Origin: Ardenticatenaceae bacterium
Lineage (GTDB): Bacteria; Chloroflexota; Anaerolineae; Promineifilales; Promineifilaceae
Length of the DNA stretch: 64,000 bases
Direction of reading: 5' to 3'
NCBI GenBank assembly: GCA_020634565.1
Contig: JACKBN010000003.1
Location: 186,001-250,000 of the forward strand
The number at the start of each line of letters is the position of its first letter. Positions within the stretch are counted from its first letter, which is position 1. Positions 44,742 through 53,115 of this stretch are shown here, one piece after another. Below the pieces are notes generated by a model. It had not been told where the DNA came from. It did no database searches and worked only from the letters and a program-made list of their open reading frames with translations. The translations under genes and the position numbers were made by a program.

Positions 44742-45230
44742 ATGATTACCCTGATTCCATATCAACGCTTTGAAATTAAAACCCGATTAAGCCAGGAAGC
44801 GGCTCGACAAAAGCTGCAAGAAATTGTGGAACCACGCAAGCTGCGTTGGGGCTTGTCGCGCAACCAGATGCCATTTGAGGGGCAGATTGAGGGGAATGCG
44901 TTCAAAATTTCCAATATTATTCGTTATCGCAACAGTTTTAATCCCGTTTTGGATGGGAAAATTCGGGATGATCTGGATGTCTCAACCCTGGAAATAACGG
45001 CCCGGCCGATCTGGTTTGTGGCTTTTCTTTGGACATTTTTGTTAGTGGGCACAGGCGCGGGGGGCGTGCTTTCTGGCGATTTGCTTGAAGAGTTTTGGCT
45101 GATTTTGCCTTTCCTCTTATTCTTTTACGGAATTCCGATTGCTGCCTTCAACCTGGAACTGAACAAAGCCAAAAAAATATTAGAAAAACAGTTCCAGGCA
45201 GATCCATTCCCACTGGTCGAGAATCAGTGA
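44742..45230 (+). CDS. Small membrane protein of unknown function
   Basis: A 162-residue protein with an N-terminal cytoplasmic alpha/beta region (about 1-85) and two membrane spans (about 90-112 and 120-142), followed by a charged C-terminal helix. No family is recognised. It is divergent from the PP2C-like gene. Confidence 0.65.
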   Translation: MITLIPYQRFEIKTRLSQEAARQKLQEIVEPRKLRWGLSRNQMPFEGQIEGNAFKISNIIRYRNSFNPVLDGKIRDDLDVSTLEITARPIWFVAFLWTFLLVGTGAGGVLSGDLLEEFWLILPFLLFFYGIPIAAFNLELNKAKKILEKQFQADPFPLVENQ

Positions 45231-45284
45231 GGTGTGGACTGATTTGTAAACTGTGTCTTTGGACACCAACCTTTAGGATACCCG

Positions 45285-46070
45285 ATGCCAACGATCAATC
45301 TAGAAGACATTTCGCTTTATTATGAAGAGCAGGGGACGGGCGAGCCGCTGCTGTTACTGCATGGGTTAGGGTCAGACGGCCGTTCCTGGGAATACCAACT
45401 CAAACCATTTGCCGAGCAGTTTCGGGTGATTGTGGTGGATGTGCGCGGACACGGCCGTTCGGACAAACCAGCCAGCCCGTACAGCGTGCCCCAATTTGCC
45501 GCCGACGTTTATGCCCTGCTCGATCAGCTGCACATTGACCAGTTCCATCTAGTTGGCCTTTCCATGGGCGGTATGATTGGCTGCCAGATGGCCGTGGATC
45601 AGCCGGAACGTTTCCTCAGCCTGACCATTGTGAATAGCGGTCCCGAGTTGGTGGCGCAAAATTGGAAGGAGCGCTGGCAAATTGTGCAGCGTCGGTTGGT
45701 GCTCAACTTCATGTCCATGCAAAAAATCGGCGAATTTATTGGTGAGCGGCTTTTCCCGGAACCGCACCAGGTACACTACAAGGAACTGTTTGTGCAGCAA
45801 ATGAGCGAAAATGATCCCCAGGCGTACAAGGCAGCGACTAATGCGCTGCTGGGCTGGAGCGTGCGGGCACAGCTGGATCGCATTCAATGCCCAGTGCTGG
45901 TCATCAGCGGCGACATGGATTACACGCCGGTGGCCAACAAGGAGGCATACGTGCGGGAAATGCCCACGGCGCGGCTGCTGGTCATCGAAAATTCGCGACA
46001 CGCCACACCGATTGATCAGCCAGATGCGTTTAATACGGCCGTTCTCGACTTCCTCCGCACGGTTGGTTAA
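45285..46070 (+). CDS. Alpha/beta hydrolase, 3-oxoadipate enol-lactonase-like
   Basis: A 261-residue hydrolase with LLHGLGSDGRSW near residue 22 (oxyanion hole), VDVRGHGRSDKP, the nucleophile in GLSMGGMIG near residue 92, the acidic residue in ISGDMDYTP near 208 and the catalytic His in NSRHATPID near 243. The family cleaves lactones and esters. The substrate is not clear. Confidence 0.88.
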   Translation: MPTINLEDISLYYEEQGTGEPLLLLHGLGSDGRSWEYQLKPFAEQFRVIVVDVRGHGRSDKPASPYSVPQFAADVYALLDQLHIDQFHLVGLSMGGMIGCQMAVDQPERFLSLTIVNSGPELVAQNWKERWQIVQRRLVLNFMSMQKIGEFIGERLFPEPHQVHYKELFVQQMSENDPQAYKAATNALLGWSVRAQLDRIQCPVLVISGDMDYTPVANKEAYVREMPTARLLVIENSRHATPIDQPDAFNTAVLDFLRTVG

Positions 46071-46106
46071 AGTTGGGTATAATTCGGCCGTTGTATGGAG
46101 CAGAAA

Positions 46107-46856
46107 ATGCACCGACACCAGGAACTCTTTAGCGACAAATCGGAAATATATTTGAGTTCGCGCCCACGGTATCCCGCAAAACTATATCAACACCTGGTGC
46201 AACTTTGCGACAATCATGAACGCGTTTGGGACGTTGCCTGTGGCAATGGTCAAGCTGCAATTGACCTGGCCGACTATTTTGCCGAAGTGCAGGCAACCGA
46301 TATTAGCCAACAGCAAATTGGCAACGCAATTGTTCATCCAAAAGTTAAATATTCGGTCCAACCAGCAGAAGCGACCAGTTTTGCCGAGAATAGTTTTGAT
46401 TTGGTTTGTGTGGCCCAGGCGCTGCACTGGTTTGATTACGAAAAATTTTGGCCTGAAGTGCAGCGAGTGCTTAAACCGAATGGTGTTTTTGCGGCCTGGG
46501 GCTATTCATGGTTCAAGATTCGCAAGGATATCGATACCATTATCGACCAGGACTTTTTGCAGATTCTGCAACCGTATTGGGCCAGGCAAAACCAACTGTT
46601 ATGGGATGGCTATGTGGATGTGCCAGTCCCATTTAAGTTGCAACCAATGCCCGCCATTGAAATGACGATGCAGTGGAACATTGATGAATTATTTACCTAT
46701 TTGCACAGTTGGTCTGCTACCAGACGCTGCATGGATGCCATTGGCGATGCGTTTTTTGTAGATGTGTATGAAAAAGTGGCTAAAGTCTGGGGCGATCCAG
46801 AGCAGAAGAGAAGAATCGCCATGGATTTTTGCGTGATAGCAGGGAAATTTATATGA
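46107..46856 (+). CDS. Class I SAM-dependent methyltransferase
   Basis: About 249 residues. SAM-binding motif I is WDVACGNGQAAIDL near residue 39, followed by the acidic QATDISQQQI and SFDLVCVAQALHWFD near residue 95. It resembles the UbiE/small-molecule methyltransferase group. The start at 46107 has GGAG six bases upstream and is preferred to 46095. The end overlaps the next start as ATGA. The gene is AT-richer than its neighbours and motif-free. Confidence 0.85.
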   Translation: MHRHQELFSDKSEIYLSSRPRYPAKLYQHLVQLCDNHERVWDVACGNGQAAIDLADYFAEVQATDISQQQIGNAIVHPKVKYSVQPAEATSFAENSFDLVCVAQALHWFDYEKFWPEVQRVLKPNGVFAAWGYSWFKIRKDIDTIIDQDFLQILQPYWARQNQLLWDGYVDVPVPFKLQPMPAIEMTMQWNIDELFTYLHSWSATRRCMDAIGDAFFVDVYEKVAKVWGDPEQKRRIAMDFCVIAGKFI

Positions 46857-47611
46857 AAGTAGTTATCGCCGGGGAATCCCCCTTTGTGGAGCAGATGGGC
46901 CAGCTGTGTACGCAGGCTGGGCACAATACCATTCTCTATCTGGTAGAGGATTTTACTTCTGCGCTGCACAGTGGCTTTTCCATGCCGGATGCCGCCGGGG
47001 CCGATGTGGCCATCGAACTGCACAACGAATCCGCTGCCGCTAAAGAGGAATTGTTAGCCGCCCTGAGCGCTTTTATTCCACCAGATGCCTTGCTGCTCAC
47101 CTCGGCGCTGGCCACCAGCACCACGCAAGCCGCCGCCTGGGTGCCTAAGCCGGATCGCGTGGTTGGCTTCGGTGTTGTGCCGCCGCTGCGCAAAGAGGGT
47201 GGCATGATTGAATTGGCGCTGGGGCTGCAAACGGCCGAATCCAGTCTGCAAAGAGCCCAGAAATTTGCGGAGGGATTGGGGTATGAAACGGCCGTTGTCG
47301 CTGATGGTCCCGGTTTGGTGCGGGCGCGCACCGTCTGCTGCCTCATCAACGAAGCCGCCAGCGCCGTGCTGGAAGGCGTTGCCACTCCTGCCGACATCGA
47401 TCAGGCGATGAAGTTGGGCACTAATTACCCGTATGGCCCGCTAGAGTGGGGCGATTATCTCGGCCTGGACACCGTTCTGGGCGTGATGAACGGCCTGTTC
47501 AGCGAATGGGGTGAAGATCGTTACCGTCCTTCTCCCTTACTCAAGCGGATGGTATTGGCGGGTAGATACGGCCGTAAATCCGGCGAGGGCTTTTTTAACT
47601 ACGAATCGTGA
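46853..47611 (+). CDS. 3-hydroxyacyl-CoA dehydrogenase family protein
   Basis: A 252-residue protein. The N-terminal Rossmann part (about 1-150) is weakly conserved. The C-terminal domain (about 150-250) clearly matches 3-hydroxyacyl-CoA dehydrogenase: RARTVCCLINEAA, IDQAMKLGTNYPYGPLEW, DRYRPSPLLKRMV and GRKSGEGFFNY. It probably oxidises 3-hydroxyacyl-CoA in fatty-acid or aromatic breakdown. The start overlaps the methyltransferase stop (ATGA). Confidence 0.85.
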   Translation: MKVVIAGESPFVEQMGQLCTQAGHNTILYLVEDFTSALHSGFSMPDAAGADVAIELHNESAAAKEELLAALSAFIPPDALLLTSALATSTTQAAAWVPKPDRVVGFGVVPPLRKEGGMIELALGLQTAESSLQRAQKFAEGLGYETAVVADGPGLVRARTVCCLINEAASAVLEGVATPADIDQAMKLGTNYPYGPLEWGDYLGLDTVLGVMNGLFSEWGEDRYRPSPLLKRMVLAGRYGRKSGEGFFNYES

Positions 47612-47677
47612 ATTGTGAACGCTTAATTGTGAATGAGTTCCTTATTCGCAATTCACAATTCTCTATTCACAATTCAC
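47608..47677. repeat. Word-built inverted repeat (AATTGTGAATT class)
   Basis: GTGAATTGTGAA (47608-47619) and further AATTGTGAAT on the left pair with TTCGCAATTCACAATT and TTCACAATTCAC (to 47677) on the right. It begins within the stop of the dehydrogenase gene. Confidence 0.8.
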
Positions 47678-47684
47678 AATTACA

Positions 47685-47936
47685 ATGGCCATAAAATTTT
47701 GCCACATCTGCAACAAAGAAGATCGCTACGGGCAGGGCCAAACCAGTGCTACCGCCCTGGCTAGCGGTATCATCTGCCCGGTTTGCTTCCAACCCACCTG
47801 CGGTAATCACCTGGGCACCGTTCGTTGGCGCTGGCGCAGCAACGGCGAAGTAGACTCCGCCCAAGTGTGCAAAGAATGCATCCGTAGCTACAAACACCGC
47901 GATTGGGATCGCTACAGCCGCGATTGGATTAGTTGA
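47685..47936 (+). CDS. Small zinc-ribbon protein
   Basis: An 83-residue protein with metal-binding pairs CHIC near residue 6, CPVC near residue 31, C-x4-H near residue 39 and CKEC near residue 62. No enzymatic domain is seen. It could bind nucleic acid or protein. It lies in its own small unit between two repeat elements. Confidence 0.65.
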   Translation: MAIKFCHICNKEDRYGQGQTSATALASGIICPVCFQPTCGNHLGTVRWRWRSNGEVDSAQVCKECIRSYKHRDWDRYSRDWIS

Positions 47937-47945
47937 TCGAAGATG

Positions 47946-48014
47946 TGTCATACCCGCGAATGCGGGTATCCACTGCCCTTCAAAATATGGATGCCCGCCT
48001 GCGCGGGCATGACA
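47946..48014. repeat. REP-like inverted repeat (GTCATGCCCGC class)
   Basis: TGTCATACCCGCGAATGCGG... (47946-47972) faces its near-complement (47988-48014), 27 bases each. The word resembles widely dispersed GTCATNCCCGCG REP-like elements. Confidence 0.8.
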
Positions 48015-48029
48015 CGGTAAGTTGATTGG

Positions 48030-48305
48030 TTAATTCTGGGGGTACGGCTCCACATCGGGGCCAATAAGCTCTTTGAACAGCTCCAGCACCTCACCCGGCT
48101 CGGCATGACGCCCCAACTGTTTCTTCGAGTAGAGCATCTCGTCGTTCACCTTAAACTCAAACGCGCCTTTGCTGCCAGTAATAAACGTAAATTCCTTAAT
48201 AATGTGCTGGTAGTTGCTCAGAATATCATCCGCCACACGGACGGCACGTGCTGCATAGTTTCAGGGCACGCAATATTCAAGCGTAATCGTATATTTTTTC
48301 TCCAT
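48030..48305 (-). CDS. SelW/Rdx-type selenoprotein with in-frame UGA (CxxU)
   Basis: The minus-strand frame from the ATG at 48305 to the stop at 48030 is 91 residues long if the TGA at 48261-48263 is read as selenocysteine. It then gives EYCVPUNYAARAVRVADDI, the CxxU redox motif of the SelW/SelT/SelH (Rdx) family, with U15. The downstream part is a clear thioredoxin-like Rdx domain (TGSKGAFEFKV). A strong GGAGG ribosome binding site precedes the ATG at 48305, and reading from a later GTG would lose the active site. A hairpin fitting a bacterial SECIS follows the UGA. It should act in thiol redox. sel genes are not in the window. Confidence 0.85.
48235..48251 (-). promoter_or_regulatory. Candidate bacterial SECIS hairpin
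   Basis: Directly after the UGA, GCACG and CGTGT can pair around a 7-base loop (TGCCGTC) whose second base is G, 16 bases after the UGA. This is within the spacing known for bacterial SelB-binding hairpins. Confidence 0.6.
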
Positions 48306-48357
48306 GAGTTTACCTCCGTTGGTAGTTTGTGTTGAAAAAACGAGGGTTGATATTTCA

Positions 48358-48386
48358 AGTATAGTAAGCCTCTTGAACCTTGACAA
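48358..48386 (-). promoter_or_regulatory. Promoter of the SelW-like gene
   Basis: On the minus strand TTGTCA (48381-48386), a 17-base spacer and TATACT (48358-48363). Its -35 box overlaps the -35 box of the divergent tRNA promoter. Confidence 0.65.
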
Positions 48387-48408
48387 CAACCCTCAGGTGG
48401 GCTACGAT
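48380..48408 (+). promoter_or_regulatory. Promoter of tRNA-Ala(CGC)
   Basis: TTGACA (48380-48385), a 17-base spacer and TACGAT (48403-48408) lie 14 bases before the tRNA. The -35 shares bases with the divergent SelW promoter. Confidence 0.7.
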
Positions 48409-48421
48409 CCCGTTCGCTCCC

Positions 48422-48494
<73 letters not shown>

Positions 48495-48536
48495 CTGCAA
48501 CGTTGATTTTTCGTACGTTACAAAAGAAAAGAAAAA

Positions 48537-48662
48537 AGCTGTGAACAGGAGTAGTAAGGACAGTAATCGGTAACCAGTATTCAGTAAACGGTTATCGGAA
48601 ATTAGAGAGTTGTGCCAAAGGCTGGAAGCGCAACAAAAACGTCCCGAACTCGCCTGGGAGCT
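48537..48662 (+). promoter_or_regulatory. T-box Stem I (specifier CUC, leucine) of the leuS leader
   Basis: The stretch has the main Stem I landmarks. A basal helix AGCT (48537-48540) pairs with AGCT (48659-48662), a K-turn follows, then CAGG with CCTG. The S-turn AGTA (48550-48553) faces GAA (48646-48648), with CTC (48649-48651) in the specifier position. Above it are GGAC/GTCC, the AGAGAG bulge (48604-48609) and a distal hairpin GTTGTGC/GCGCAAC. CUC is a leucine codon and leuS lies downstream. A GGTAATCGG-class word element is inserted inside the stem (about 48563-48598). Confidence 0.72.
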
Positions 48663-48676
48663 GCACCGGGGAACCG

Positions 48677-48765
48677 ATCTCGGTAATCGGTGATCAGTAA
48701 ACGGTAATCAGTTAAATTGATTTACACCGTTCACCGATTACGGAATACCGATTACCAAACTAACC
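48677..48765. repeat. Word-built inverted repeat (GGTAATCGG class) inside the T-box region
   Basis: CGGTAATCGGTGATCAG and GTAAACGGTAATCAG on the left pair with CACCGTTCACCGATTACGG and CCGATTACC on the right. Same word class as 28509-28585 and 54826-54900. It lies between Stem I and the second tRNA. Confidence 0.8.
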
Positions 48766-48830
48766 GGTGACGGGTCACGCACGTTACGCGCCAGAGTGGA
48801 TGATTTTGCTGGGTTGGTGATTGAAAAATT

Positions 48831-48859
48831 TTGCACAAAGCTTGCAAATAGACTAAAAT
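48831..48859 (+). promoter_or_regulatory. Promoter of tRNA-Ala(GGC)
   Basis: TTGCAC (48831-48836), a 17-base spacer and TAAAAT (48854-48859). Transcription would start near 48866, about 20 bases before the tRNA and downstream of T-box Stem I. Confidence 0.65.
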
Positions 48860-48882
48860 CCCCAACTTGGAAATCGTTTTGA

Positions 48883-48958
<76 letters not shown>

Positions 48959-48977
48959 CTAAAACAAATCATCAAAC

Positions 48978-49034
48978 AGAGTGGTACCGCGGAAGCCCCT
49001 TTCGTCTCTGAGTAGACGAGTGGGGCTTTTTGTT
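48978..49034 (+). promoter_or_regulatory. T-box antiterminator and leuS leader terminator
   Basis: AGAGTGGTACCGCGGAA (48978-48994) matches the conserved T-box sequence, with TGGT for pairing to an uncharged tRNA end. The competing terminator has AAGCCCC (48993-48999) with GGGGCTT (49022-49028), inner CGTCT/AGACG, and a T tract. It is directly upstream of leuS. Stem I lies about 300 bases further upstream than normal. Confidence 0.9.
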
Positions 49035-49045
49035 TGGCAAAATGG

Positions 49046-49106
49046 GGAGATTAGAGACTGGAGATTGGAGATTATCTTCACGAATAGTCTCCAATCTCTA
49101 ATCTCC
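49046..49106. repeat. Word-built inverted repeat (GGAGATTAGAGA class)
   Basis: GGAGATTAGAGACTGGAGA (49046-49064) pairs with TCTCCAATCTCTAATCTCC (49088-49106), 18 of 19 matches, between the T-box terminator and the leuS start. Confidence 0.85.
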
Positions 49107-49129
49107 AATCTCTAAAAAACAGGAGAAAT

Positions 49130-51580
49130 ATGATGGGTGAAAAATACAATCCCAACCAAGTTGAAGCCAAATGGCAGGAAAAGTGGAAAGAAACCGGGCT
49201 GTACCGGCAGGAAATTGATAAAAGTCGGCCGAAGCATTATGCGCTGACGATGCTGCCGTATCCGTCTGGGGATTTGCACATTGGGCATTGGTACGCCATG
49301 ACGCCATCCGATGCGCGGGCGCGCTTTATGCGCATGAAAGGGTACAACGTGCTCTTCCCGATGGGCTTCGATGCGTTTGGTCTGCCTGCGGAAAATGCGG
49401 CGATCAAAAACAACGTGCATCCCTCCAAATGGACCTTTGCCAACATCGAGCGGATGCGCGGCCAGCTGCGCAGCATGGGCGCAATGTTTGATTGGGAGCG
49501 TGAAGCCGTCTCCGCCGATCCGGAATATTACCGCTGGACGCAGTGGTTCTTTAAGAAGCTGATGGAGCTGAATCTGGCTTACCGCAAGATGTCGGCGGTG
49601 GATTTTTGCCCGAATTGCAATACCACCCTGGCCCGCGAGCAGGTGTGGGGGGACGATCGTCACTGTGAGCGGTGCGGCACGCCGGTCATCAAGAAAGATC
49701 TGGAGCAATGGTTCTTCAAGACGACGGATTACGCGGACGAACTGCTGGATTTCAGCGGCATTGATTGGCCCGAGCGGGTCAAAGTGATGCAAACGAACTG
49801 GATCGGCCGTTCCACTGGCGCTGATGTGACGTTCAAAACCGGACAGGGCGATCCGATTGAGATTTTTACCACGCGACCAGATACGCTGTGGGGCGCTACC
49901 TTCATGGTGCTGGCCCCGGAACATCCGCTGGTGGGCAAAATTACAACGGACGACCAATTGGCTGCTGTGGCTCAATATCGTGAAAACGCGCAGAAATTGA
50001 CGGATATTGATCGAGAAACGGCCGATCGTGAAAAAACAGGCGTCTTCACTGGGGCGTATGCCATCAATCCGGTTAACGGGGCACGTATTCCCATTTGGAT
50101 TGCCGATTATGTGCTGATGAGCTACGGCTCTGGGGCGATTATGGCCGTGCCGGCCCACGACGAGCGCGACTTTGCCTTTGCTACCAAGTTTGGTCTGGAA
50201 ATCATCGAGGTGATTCGGATGCCAGGGCGTGAGGACAGCGATGGCCCGCTGGAAGAAGCGTACGTCTCCAAATATGAAGGGCAGCTGGTGAACTCTGGCG
50301 AGTTTACGGGTACGCCGGTGGCCGAAGCCATTGGCCAGGTAACAGCGTGGCTGGAAGAAAAAGGCATCGGCAAGGAAGCCGTGAATTATCGTTTGCGCGA
50401 CTGGCTGATCAGTCGCCAGCGGTATTGGGGTGCGCCGATTCCAGTGGTCTACTGCCCAGAGCATGGCGCGGTGGCCGTGCCGGATGAGGATTTGCCGGTG
50501 ATGCTGCCGACCGATGTGGAGTTTATGCCCACGGGTGAAAGTCCGCTGAAAATGCACGACGGCTTTTTGCATACCACTTGCCCCACCTGCGGCAAGCCAT
50601 CGCTGCGCGAAACCGACACGATGGACACCTTTATGTGCTCCAGCTGGTACCAGTACCGCTACCTGAGCCCGCATGACAGCGAGCATCCGTTTGACCCGGA
50701 AGAAGGGGCGTATTGGCTGCCCGTGGATCAGTACACGGGCGGTATTGAGCACGCCACAATGCATCTGATTTACACGCGCTTTTTCACCAAGGCGATGCGC
50801 GAAATGGGGCTGGTGGACTTCCCCGAGCCGATGCTGAGCTTGTATAACCAGGGCATGGTGTTGGGTGAGGACGGCGAGAAGATGTCCAAATCGCGCGGTA
50901 ACGTGGTAGCCCCGGATGCACTGGTGGAAAAGTATGGCGCGGACACGGTGCGCACCTACTTGATGTTCTTCGCCAAGTGGGACCAGGGTGGGCCGTGGAA
51001 TTATGACGGCATCAAAGGTCCACAGCGTTTGCTAAACGACGTGTGGGAAATTGGCACGAACGATTACGCACCAAATCAGGTGGACGGGGATGCCAATCGG
51101 GCCCTGCGGCGCAAAACGCACCAGGTGATCCGCAAGGTGACGCAGGATTTGGAGAGCTTTTCGTTTAATACGGCCGTTGCCGCCATCATGGAGCTGCGCA
51201 ACAGTATCAACGACGCCCAGCGTGCCAAAAACGTGAGCGTGGAGGTGTGGAACGAAGCGATTGACAGCCTGCTGCTGGTGCTGGCTCCGATTGCGCCGCA
51301 CATCACCGAAGAGCTGTGGGCGCAGCGCGGACATGGTTACAGCATCCACCAACAACCGTGGCCCAAGTGGGACGCGGAAGCGGCCAAGGAAGACAGCATC
51401 ACGCTGGTGGTACAGATCAACGGCAAGGTGCGCGATAAAATTGATGTGGATGCTGGTCAGGATGACGAGGCGCTCAAGGCGATTGCTCTGGCCTCAGAGA
51501 AGGTGCAGGGTTGGCTGGAAGGTAAACCGCCGCGCCAGGTGATTGTGGTGAAGGGGCGGTTGGTGAATATTGTGAAGTAA
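49130..51580 (+). CDS. leuS: Leucyl-tRNA synthetase
   Basis: An 816-residue class I synthetase that charges tRNA-Leu. The HIGH motif (DLHIGHWYA) is near residue 50, zinc-type cysteines lie near residues 155-190, the CP1 editing domain covers about 220-415 with TTRPDTLWG, and the KMSKS loop (EKMSKSRGN) is near residue 583. An anticodon-binding domain and C-terminal tail complete it. The start is preceded by AGGAGAAAT. Expression is very probably controlled by the T-box leader upstream. A terminator built from ACGGCCGT follows the gene. Confidence 0.97.
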   Translation: MMGEKYNPNQVEAKWQEKWKETGLYRQEIDKSRPKHYALTMLPYPSGDLHIGHWYAMTPSDARARFMRMKGYNVLFPMGFDAFGLPAENAAIKNNVHPSKWTFANIERMRGQLRSMGAMFDWEREAVSADPEYYRWTQWFFKKLMELNLAYRKMSAVDFCPNCNTTLAREQVWGDDRHCERCGTPVIKKDLEQWFFKTTDYADELLDFSGIDWPERVKVMQTNWIGRSTGADVTFKTGQGDPIEIFTTRPDTLWGATFMVLAPEHPLVGKITTDDQLAAVAQYRENAQKLTDIDRETADREKTGVFTGAYAINPVNGARIPIWIADYVLMSYGSGAIMAVPAHDERDFAFATKFGLEIIEVIRMPGREDSDGPLEEAYVSKYEGQLVNSGEFTGTPVAEAIGQVTAWLEEKGIGKEAVNYRLRDWLISRQRYWGAPIPVVYCPEHGAVAVPDEDLPVMLPTDVEFMPTGESPLKMHDGFLHTTCPTCGKPSLRETDTMDTFMCSSWYQYRYLSPHDSEHPFDPEEGAYWLPVDQYTGGIEHATMHLIYTRFFTKAMREMGLVDFPEPMLSLYNQGMVLGEDGEKMSKSRGNVVAPDALVEKYGADTVRTYLMFFAKWDQGGPWNYDGIKGPQRLLNDVWEIGTNDYAPNQVDGDANRALRRKTHQVIRKVTQDLESFSFNTAVAAIMELRNSINDAQRAKNVSVEVWNEAIDSLLLVLAPIAPHITEELWAQRGHGYSIHQQPWPKWDAEAAKEDSITLVVQINGKVRDKIDVDAGQDDEALKAIALASEKVQGWLEGKPPRQVIVVKGRLVNIVK

Positions 51581-51607
51581 GTGGGTAATTGAGTAATTTG
51601 TAATTGG

Positions 51608-51642
51608 ACGGCCGTTTCTCTTGTGAGAAACGGCCGTTTTTT
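51608..51642 (+). terminator. leuS terminator with ACGGCCGT in both arms
   Basis: ACGGCCGTTTCTC (51608-51620) pairs perfectly with GAGAAACGGCCGT (51625-51637), followed by T6. Both arms contain the iterated octamer. Confidence 0.9.
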
Positions 51643-51644
51643 AT

Positions 51645-51986
51645 TTACCTTGGTTTTAGTGTCACCCGCCAGCTAACCAGGAACAGCAGGCTCACAATGA
51701 TCAGAGGGATGGGAATGGTGAGCATACGGCCGTCTGTAAGCACCAGATAAATGATTGCCAGGGCCAGGAACAGGGCTGCACCGACGCGCTCCCAGCGCCA
51801 GGCAATGGCCAGTACGGCCACGAGGATGAAGGTGGGGATCAGGTGCATAAACAGGGCCACCAATGTCTCCCAGAAATTGTACCCTTCACCAAACACGTCC
51901 AGAGCCAAGAGGCTGATGAACAAGGCAAACAGGATGCTCAGCACCCTGGGCAGCCAGTAAAGCCAACGTTTCGTGTTACTGTTCAT
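51645..51986 (-). CDS. Small membrane protein
   Basis: A 113-residue protein with about three to four membrane spans. No family is recognised. Its start overlaps the stop of the DDN-like gene by four bases (ATGA), so the two are translationally coupled. The downstream partner at 52586 is another small membrane protein. Confidence 0.65.
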   Translation of the reverse strand: MNSNTKRWLYWLPRVLSILFALFISLLALDVFGEGYNFWETLVALFMHLIPTFILVAVLAIAWRWERVGAALFLALAIIYLVLTDGRMLTIPIPLIIVSLLFLVSWRVTLKPR

Positions 51987-52582
51987 GATTCGTCCTCCTC
52001 GTCGTAAAGTCGCTTAAACCAAATTACGACAATTGCGAGCAGCAAACCGGCCAAAACGGGCCACACCCAGAGCAAATCTGCTTTGCCTGTGGCGGGCTGC
52101 GTTTTGGTGAAGCGGATGAGTCGGTAGCTTTCGGTAGCATCGGCCAGTTCTGCGTCGGACATGGTTTTGGGGTAGACGCCGACGGCCGTTGCTGCAAAAC
52201 CACTGTTGATCAGCACCTGGCGCAAAATGGGCAGCGTGTTGGGTTGATCGGTGATGTCCTGGGCGTGGGCCTGGAAACGGCCGTTTGGCAGCCAAATCTC
52301 TACTTCGGGATGTTCCAACAAGTTGCGGTACCAGTGCGATACCGCCCCAAAGCCCGCTGTGCAGTAAATCTCGCCATCCAGTTCCGCATAATTGACTGGC
52401 GTCTGGCGTGTTTTGCCTGTTTTGCGGCCAACGTGCTGAATGACCATGATCCGCCCGCTGACCTCTGGCCAGATGTTGATAAAGCGACCTAGCCCCAGCC
52501 GCCACATCAGCAGCATAAAGTGATTAAAGCGGCGGAACAGCTGCCGCAAATTTTGTTCCGTCTCTGGTGAAAGTGTTGCCAT
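51983..52582 (-). CDS. Deazaflavin-dependent (DDN/DUF385-like) reductase with membrane anchor
   Basis: A 199-residue protein. The DDN-type split-barrel domain (about 40-140) has VQHVGRKTGKTRQTPVNY-type residues and HWYRNLLEHPEVEIW, the usual F420-binding family signature. A C-terminal span (about 168-188) anchors it. Such enzymes use reduced F420 (or F420-like deazaflavins) to reduce quinones or other substrates. F420 genes npdG and cofE lie 6 kb away. Confidence 0.83.
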   Translation of the reverse strand: MATLSPETEQNLRQLFRRFNHFMLLMWRLGLGRFINIWPEVSGRIMVIQHVGRKTGKTRQTPVNYAELDGEIYCTAGFGAVSHWYRNLLEHPEVEIWLPNGRFQAHAQDITDQPNTLPILRQVLINSGFAATAVGVYPKTMSDAELADATESYRLIRFTKTQPATGKADLLWVWPVLAGLLLAIVVIWFKRLYDEEDES

Positions 52583-52585
52583 GGG

Positions 52586-52969
52586 TTAACTAATCCTCAC
52601 AATTTTGACCGGTCTGGGTTTGCTCAGACCACAATACAAAAAGAGCAGCCCCGGCAGAGCAAATAGCAGGAACCAGATGCCATCCGGGAAACGGCCGTTC
52701 GCCGCATACATCACCTTGTAAAAGGCCAGCAGGCTCAGCACCGTCACCGAGCCGCCCAGAACCTCCCAGCGCCAGCCCAGCAGCATGCCCACCGTAATAC
52801 CCACCGGGAAGAAGAGTAGTCCCCAGATTTCGGTGGCGGTGAGCTGATCTGGCTTCATCCCCTCGCCAAAAAAGATGAGGAGCATTAGTCCCAGGCTGGC
52901 CACGCTGCCAAATCTGGCCAGCCAGCGGGCAATCATCACGTTTCGTTTCGACTTTTGTTGACCGACCAT
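52586..52969 (-). CDS. Small membrane protein
   Basis: A 127-residue protein with about four membrane spans. The start at 52969 is chosen because AGGAGA lies six bases upstream; the longer frame to 53080 has no such site. It is just upstream of the DDN-like gene on the same strand and forms a unit with it and the 51645 gene. Confidence 0.65.
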   Translation of the reverse strand: MVGQQKSKRNVMIARWLARFGSVASLGLMLLIFFGEGMKPDQLTATEIWGLLFFPVGITVGMLLGWRWEVLGGSVTVLSLLAFYKVMYAANGRFPDGIWFLLFALPGLLFLYCGLSKPRPVKIVRIS

Positions 52970-53115
52970 GATTTTTCTCCTGCCCTGAAATCGTCCACTT
53001 CTGTGATCATGGTACATCTTTTCAAAATGGCGGATTAGTGAGGAACGGCCGTTTACTTCATAACAAAAATCAGTTCCCACTCGCCAAAAAAGCTGCTACC
53101 CGCCATAATTGCACC

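Noticed and set aside
48030..48236. Short 68-residue reading of the SelW-like gene from GTG
   Set aside because: It lacks the CxxU active site and a ribosome binding site; the UGA-containing frame explains the family better.
49112..50764. Long minus-strand frame opposite leuS
   Set aside because: It is a shadow of leuS, rich in His/Arg with no domain.
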